11,299 bases of DNA, taken from the NCBI GenBank assembly GCA_937889485.1, contig CALAPG010000349.1, forward strand, positions 1 through 11,299. The letters run 5' to 3'. Position numbers and translations under genes: made by a program. The notes below the pieces were generated by a model. The model saw nothing but the letters and a program-made list of their open reading frames with translations. It searched no databases and had not been told where the DNA came from. Positions 8,224 through 11,299 of the stretch are shown piece by piece. This stretch comes from an uncultured Moraxella sp. Its GTDB lineage: Bacteria; Pseudomonadota; Gammaproteobacteria; Pseudomonadales; Moraxellaceae. Numbering within the stretch: position 1 is the stretch's first letter; the number at the start of each line of letters is the position of its first letter.

Positions 8224-8252
8224 TTGACCCAATATTTTGACAAACCTACATT
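8224..8252 (+). promoter_or_regulatory. Candidate msrA promoter
   Basis: TTGACC (8224-8229, 5 of 6 consensus) and TACATT (8247-8252, 4 of 6) are separated by 17 bp. This places the transcript start near 8259 and gives a short leader that still includes the ribosome-binding site AAGGA (8266-8270), six bases before the ATG. A second weaker pair, TTGAAC (8186-8191) and TATTCT (8208-8213) with 16-bp spacing, lies upstream. These are sequence matches only. Confidence 0.4.
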
Positions 8253-8265
8253 TGACAAACCTACA
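8236..8265. repeat. Perfect 15-bp tandem duplication before msrA
   Basis: TTTGACAAACCTACA occurs twice with no gap (8236-8250 and 8251-8265), ending 11 bases before the msrA ATG. Each copy contains the -35 consensus TTGACA (8237-8242 and 8252-8257). Neither is at a useful distance from a good -10, and the second is too close to the start codon to act as a -35 for a transcript with a leader. It may be a recent slippage or duplication event, or a pair of direct-repeat binding sites. Confidence 0.9.
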
Positions 8266-8276
8266 AAGGAAAAACA

Positions 8277-8810
8277 ATGCAAACCATTATGTTAGGCGGT
8301 GGCTGTTTTTGGTGCACCGAATCGGTTTTTAGCCATGTCAAAGGCGTGCAAGAAGTGACCTCAGGCTATATGGGCGGCGAAGCAGTTACTGCCAATTACC
8401 AAGCGGTTTGCCGTGGTGATACAGGGCATATAGAAGTGATTAAAGTGGTGTTTGATGACACGGTGATCCCGCTTGAGGTGGTGCTTGGCATATTTTTTGC
8501 CACCCATGACCCAACCACCCAAGACCGTCAGGGCAATGATGTGGGCAGACAATACGCCTCCGTGATATTTTATAGCGATGAGGCGCTGCAAAAACCCACC
8601 ATAGACCGTGTTATTGCCGAGCTTCGCGACCAGCAAGGTATGAACCTTGTTACCGAAGTGCACCCTGCACAGGTGTTTTATGCCGCTGAAGCGTACCACC
8701 AAAATTTTTATGCCAATAACCCTACCCAAAGCTACTGCAACTTTGTTATTCCGCCAAAACTTGCCAAGCTCAAGCACTATTTTGGTGGGTTTGTGGTTGA
8801 CCGTGGCTAA
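8277..8810 (+). CDS. msrA: Peptide-methionine (S)-S-oxide reductase MsrA
   Basis: MsrA repairs oxidised proteins by reducing methionine-S-sulfoxide, with electrons recycled from thioredoxin. The 177-residue form begins almost directly at the active site: GGGCFWCTESVF (7-18), with Cys10 as the expected catalytic residue and Cys13 beside it. It also has SGYMGG (29-34), GHIEVIKVVFD (50-60, carrying the conserved Glu53), THDPTTQDRQGNDVG (76-90) and YHQNFYANNPTQSYC (140-154). Cys154 is the likely resolving cysteine. There is no signal peptide, so it should be cytoplasmic, and there is no fused MsrB domain. AAGGA at 8266-8270 supports the start. The mltB-type gene follows after 194 bp on the same strand, too far to assume one operon. 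Confidence 0.97.
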   Translation: MQTIMLGGGCFWCTESVFSHVKGVQEVTSGYMGGEAVTANYQAVCRGDTGHIEVIKVVFDDTVIPLEVVLGIFFATHDPTTQDRQGNDVGRQYASVIFYSDEALQKPTIDRVIAELRDQQGMNLVTEVHPAQVFYAAEAYHQNFYANNPTQSYCNFVIPPKLAKLKHYFGGFVVDRG

Positions 8811-8993
8811 TGCTAATGGTAGCAGGTCGCTTTAAAGGGAGTTGACCTTGCTTGCTTGTTTAAAAATGTAACTTTGAATGCCGCTTGAGCAGTTTGTGCT
8901 TTCTATTTTTTGCCTTTTTTTATACCCTTGATTTATCCATTTATTTATCCCCTGTTCTTTTATCCACTGTACTAGCATTTTGCTTATCTCATC

Positions 8994-8998
8994 AAAGG
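8994..8998 (+). promoter_or_regulatory. Ribosome-binding site that fixes the lytic transglycosylase start
   Basis: AAAGG lies six bases before the ATG at 9005, and a clean signal peptide begins at that ATG. The reading frame stays open for a further 120 bases upstream, but those would encode a Leu/Phe/Tyr-rich stretch with no ribosome-binding site. The ATG at 9005 is preferred. Confidence 0.8.
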
Positions 8999-9004
8999 TT
9001 TATT

Positions 9005-10429
9005 ATGCGTTTATTACCTATTTCACTGGCGCTAGCAGCTTTTAGCCTTGTTAGCCAAGCCAATGCCGCCCCCACCCCGCCCAACCTTAGTAGCACACAA
9101 TTTCAGCAATGCTTGGATGGGCTAAAAAATTCTAGTAACTTTAAGAATATCAGCAGTGCCACGTTTGAACAATACCGCCCAACCCAGCCAGACCCAAGTG
9201 TGATTGTGGCTCTCAACTATCAACCAGAGTTTCAAAAACCCGTTTGGGATTATTTGTCGGGCTTGGTGGATGAGGAGCGGGTAGCAGACGGCATCGCCGC
9301 CAAAAATCAACACCAAACCACTTTGACACGCATTGAACAGCGCTATGGTGTCAAAGCCGAAGACGTACTAGGCGTGTGGGGCGTGGAGTCTAATTTTGGC
9401 AAACAGTTGGGCAAAAAAGACTTGATCCAATCGCTTGCCACTTTGTCATGCTTTGACCGTCGCCAAAGCTATTTTCGCACCGAATATGCCAATGCCTTGC
9501 GTATTTTACAAAATGGCGATATTCGCCGTGAAGATATGACGGGCTCGTGGGCAGGCGCGTTTGGGCAAACCCAGTTTATGCCATCCACCTTTTTGCGTCT
9601 GGCTCAAGACTTTGATGGCGATGGGCGTAAGGACTTGGTCAATAGTCAGGCAGACGCGTTAGCTTCTACCGCCAACTTTTTGGCAAAAGCGGGTTATCGC
9701 AGCGGGCAACCATGGGGGTTTGAGGTCAAATTGCCACAAGGTTATTGGGGCAATAGCGACCGTAAAACCAAAAAACCCATTAGCTATTGGCGCAACCAAG
9801 GCGTAACCCTGACCAATGGTCAGCCATTGCCCTCAAGTCTTGATAGCGCGGGGCTATTGTTACCTGCGGGCATTAAGGGTCCTGCATTTTTGGTGGGTAA
9901 AAACTTTGATGCGTTTTATAGCTATAATGCCTCAGAAAATTATGCCCTAGCCATTGCCCAGTTGTCAGATATGATTAGCCAAAATCGTACCCGCAATGTG
10001 GGTTTTGTGACGCCTTGGCCTACGGATGATGCGGGTATTAGCCGCCGTCAAACCCGTGAGATTCAGCAAGCATTGTTGCAGCGCGGTTATGATATTGGTG
10101 AGGCAGATGGCATGATTGGAGAAAAATCTCGCCAAGCGATCCAAGATTTTCAGCGCCAGCAGGGGGCGACTCCTGATGGGCGGGCAGGTATGAAACTGTA
10201 TCAAATGTTGGTGGGTAATGCGACTGCAGCTTATCCCGCTATCACACCTTCTCCAGCCACCGTAGCAATGCCTAGCCGCTTTGATGGTCAACCTAGGGAG
10301 GGTCAAATTAGAGATGGACAAACTGGGCAAGGCACCAAAGTCGTCACCGATAGCCAAGGGCGTACCACGTACTACCGCCAAGATAATGGACAAGGGATTA
10401 TTGTATCGCCTTTACCGCGCGCGCAATAG
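9005..10429 (+). CDS. Exported lytic murein transglycosylase (MltB/SltB type) with C-terminal peptidoglycan-binding domain
   Basis: The enzyme cleaves the MurNAc-GlcNAc bond of peptidoglycan non-hydrolytically, leaving 1,6-anhydro-MurNAc ends, in the periplasm. The 474 residues start with a Sec signal peptide (1-21, likely cut after SQANA). No lipobox cysteine is present, so it should be soluble, unlike E. coli MltB. The GH103 domain (about 28-330) has GVWGVESNFG (123-132, Glu128 catalytic by family analogy), GSWAGAFGQTQFMPSTF (180-196) and an EF-hand-like DFDGDGRKDL (202-211). Next comes a PG_binding_1 domain (about 346-403) with IQQALLQRGYD and DFQRQQGATPDG. The last 70 residues are a polar Pro/Gly/Gln-rich tail. 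The layout resembles Pseudomonas SltB-type enzymes, so I do not assign mltB as a symbol. A terminator follows. Confidence 0.93.
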   Translation: MRLLPISLALAAFSLVSQANAAPTPPNLSSTQFQQCLDGLKNSSNFKNISSATFEQYRPTQPDPSVIVALNYQPEFQKPVWDYLSGLVDEERVADGIAAKNQHQTTLTRIEQRYGVKAEDVLGVWGVESNFGKQLGKKDLIQSLATLSCFDRRQSYFRTEYANALRILQNGDIRREDMTGSWAGAFGQTQFMPSTFLRLAQDFDGDGRKDLVNSQADALASTANFLAKAGYRSGQPWGFEVKLPQGYWGNSDRKTKKPISYWRNQGVTLTNGQPLPSSLDSAGLLLPAGIKGPAFLVGKNFDAFYSYNASENYALAIAQLSDMISQNRTRNVGFVTPWPTDDAGISRRQTREIQQALLQRGYDIGEADGMIGEKSRQAIQDFQRQQGATPDGRAGMKLYQMLVGNATAAYPAITPSPATVAMPSRFDGQPREGQIRDGQTGQGTKVVTDSQGRTTYYRQDNGQGIIVSPLPRAQ

Positions 10430-10467
10430 GGTTTTTTAAAAAGTCTTGGTCAAAAAGATGCAAGTAG

Positions 10468-10515
10468 AAAGCCGCCTGGATGATGACTAAAGCGTCAAAA
10501 TAAGGGCGGCTTTTT
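10468..10515 (+). terminator. Intrinsic terminator after the lytic transglycosylase gene
   Basis: AAAGCCGCC (10468-10476) pairs with GGCGGCTTT (10505-10513), a 9-bp stem, followed on the plus strand by a T5 run (10511-10515). The 28-base loop can fold further through TGAC/GTCA. On the minus strand only a short T-run follows the stem, so it may also stop transcripts from the convergent 87-residue gene, less efficiently. Confidence 0.8.
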
Positions 10516-10548
10516 GCGGATGTTGGTCGTTACTGTTTGGTTAAGGCG

Positions 10549-10812
10549 TCAGACAATGGGCGGTGGCGTGGGCTCTTCGCCATCCGCCATTTGGATGGGT
10601 TTTACCTCACCGTGGGCATTGCTACCCCAATCATCTGCTTCGTTTTCATCCCATTTTTTGAAATTATCGCGCGGGTTGATGCCGCGGCGTTTCATGTCTT
10701 CGACTTGTTCTTCTAGGGTACGAAATTGCTGGGCGTCGTGCATGGTGTCTTCTAGGTGAGTTAGTTCATGCTCTAGAGCGTCCGCTTGTGGGGTAATGTG
10801 AGAGGTGGGCAT
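10549..10812 (-). CDS. Hypothetical acidic 87-residue protein
   Basis: I do not recognise this protein. It has no signal peptide, membrane segment or cysteine, and it is acidic. Residues 9-42 (QADALEHELTHLEDTMHDAQ and on to VEDMKRR) look like an amphipathic helix or short coiled coil with Leu spacing. A Trp-containing, charged segment follows, RGINPRDNFKKWDENEADDW (43-62), then a Pro/Glu-rich end. Coding is supported by an ideal ribosome-binding site (AGGAG at 10819-10823, six bases before the ATG), a candidate promoter (10875-10902), protein-like composition and the lack of any better gene on the other strand. It is convergent with the lytic transglycosylase gene and downstream of the truncated gene on the same strand. 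It is probably a small cytoplasmic protein of unknown role. Confidence 0.75.
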   Translation of the reverse strand: MPTSHITPQADALEHELTHLEDTMHDAQQFRTLEEQVEDMKRRGINPRDNFKKWDENEADDWGSNAHGEVKPIQMADGEEPTPPPIV

Positions 10813-10850
10813 GCTGTGCTCCTATTGCTTATTGTTATTCATTTTTGATT

Positions 10851-10880
10851 CAACGCGTGTTTATACAACGTGTTTTTATA
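10851..10880. repeat. Imperfect 15-bp tandem repeat in the promoter of the 87-residue gene
   Basis: CAACGCGTGTTTATA (10851-10865) is followed directly by CAACGTGTTTTTATA (10866-10880); 13 of 15 bases match. On the minus strand each copy begins with TATAAA, so the duplication creates two possible -10 elements upstream of the gene. Confidence 0.75.
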
Positions 10881-10902
10881 CGACCAGTTGATCATATCAC
10901 AA
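10875..10902 (-). promoter_or_regulatory. Candidate promoter of the 87-residue gene
   Basis: On the minus strand TTGTGA (10902-10897, 4 of 6 consensus) and TATAAA (10880-10875, 5 of 6) are 16 bp apart. The transcript would start near 10868, giving a leader of about 55 bases. A second TATAAA at 10865-10860 has no matching -35. The region is non-coding and AT-rich, as expected for a promoter. Confidence 0.45.
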
Positions 10903-10942
10903 GTGTTTGTTTCACTGTTTAGTGCGACTGTATCTTGTTGTG

Positions 10943-11285
10943 CTAGGGCGTCACGTTGATGCGCCACAGTTCTCTTAGGCTTTTTTCTTCTTTGGCAGAA
11001 ACTAGCCACTGGCGTTCGATAAGCTGATTTTTGAGCCACTGATAGTCAACCGCGCTCAGCTGACAGCGCGACACGGCGTGAACTTTGGCAGAAACTTTGC
11101 TTGCTTCTATGAGTGCGGATTCTTTTAAAGAATCATTGAGTTGGCGTAGCATCATGTCATTGGTAAATGGCTGCGGTAACGCTTGCAATAATCCAATAAT
11201 TTCACCCCACGTAAAGGTGTGCGCCGCCATGATGTCTCTAAGGTTACCACCTTCATACGCATGGGCAGAATAGTTGACCAATACT
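10943..11285 (-). CDS. Unrecognised protein, C-terminal part (truncated by the sequence end)
   Basis: About 114 codons of a leftward gene are visible. The frame is open to the right edge and the true start is missing. A TTG at 11281 could be read as a start but has no ribosome-binding site, and the frame continues beyond it, so I treat the gene as partial. The visible part begins VLVNYSAHAYEGGNLRDIM and continues with apparently helical segments (ITWGE-like turn, LLQALPQPF, MMLRQLNDSL). It ends with LRELWRINVTP. There are no membrane helices or clear catalytic motifs. I cannot name the family. The last 14 bases of the window look like sequencing adapter and should not be translated. The 87-residue gene follows 130 bp downstream but seems to have its own promoter. 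Confidence 0.65.
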
Positions 11286-11299
11286 AGATCGGAAGAGCA
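11286..11299. other. Illumina TruSeq adapter remnant at contig end
   Basis: The final 14 bases, AGATCGGAAGAGCA, are identical to the start of the standard Illumina TruSeq adapter (AGATCGGAAGAGC, then A of the read-1 version). An exact match at the very last bases of a sequence is best explained by untrimmed adapter, not by genomic DNA. The first A could be shared with the genome. Confidence 0.93.

Noticed and set aside
8361..8777. 138-codon minus-strand open frame inside msrA
   Set aside because: It lies entirely opposite msrA, whose protein is unmistakable. The antisense product has no family features.
8885..9004. N-terminal extension of the lytic transglycosylase from an upstream non-ATG start
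   Set aside because: The extra 40 codons have no ribosome-binding site and would bury the clear signal peptide; AAAGG before the ATG at 9005 fits better. This stretch is T-rich non-coding leader with no convincing promoter pair.
8811..9004. Possible regulatory RNA or terminator between msrA and the lytic transglycosylase gene
   Set aside because: Only a 5-bp AGGTC/GACCT pairing was seen, with no following T-run. TTGACC at 8842-8847 lacks a good -10 at 16-18 bp. I see nothing supportable beyond the ribosome-binding site at the end of the gap.
10839..11039. 66-codon minus-strand open frame
   Set aside because: It overlaps the end of the truncated gene in another frame and the promoter of the 87-residue gene, and has an implausible composition.

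Overview
The window looks like an ordinary stretch of chromosome from a gammaproteobacterium, most likely a member of the Moraxellaceae (Moraxella/Psychrobacter/Faucicola type). That placement is inferred from the moderate GC content, the long PlsB, the argS/SPOR-protein pair, the cmoA-cmoB pair and a DUF2788-type small membrane protein. No database search was possible. I see no phage, transposon, CRISPR array, tRNA or rRNA.

Layout, left to right: (1) the start of a leftward gene that looks like TesB acyl-CoA thioesterase (1-158). (2) A 199-bp divergent promoter region with a 10-bp palindrome and two sets of short repeats. (3) Rightward plsB, glycerol-3-phosphate acyltransferase. (4) A bidirectional terminator. 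(5) A leftward pair, argS then an FtsN-like SPOR-domain protein. (6) A 257-bp divergent gap. (7) A rightward 72-residue two-helix membrane protein (DUF2788-like). (8) A stem-loop. (9) A leftward, overlapping cmoA-cmoB pair. (10) A short divergent gap with a perfect 15-bp tandem repeat. (11) Rightward msrA, then an exported MltB-type lytic transglycosylase with a peptidoglycan-binding domain. (12) A terminator. (13) A leftward, unrecognised acidic 87-residue protein, and the C-terminal part of another unrecognised leftward protein cut by the end of the sequence.

The themes are housekeeping: phospholipid and acyl-CoA metabolism (TesB, PlsB), tRNA charging and wobble-base modification (ArgS, CmoA, CmoB), cell wall and division (SPOR protein, lytic transglycosylase) and protein repair (MsrA). 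CmoA and CmoB act in consecutive steps of one pathway. The other neighbours need not work together.

The last 14 bases match the start of the Illumina TruSeq adapter exactly. The right edge is therefore probably untrimmed adapter on a contig end and not genome. I found no convincing new biological system. The observations most worth a second look are the symmetric repeat/palindrome arrangement between tesB and plsB, the tandem repeats in promoter regions, and the two unrecognised proteins at the right end.
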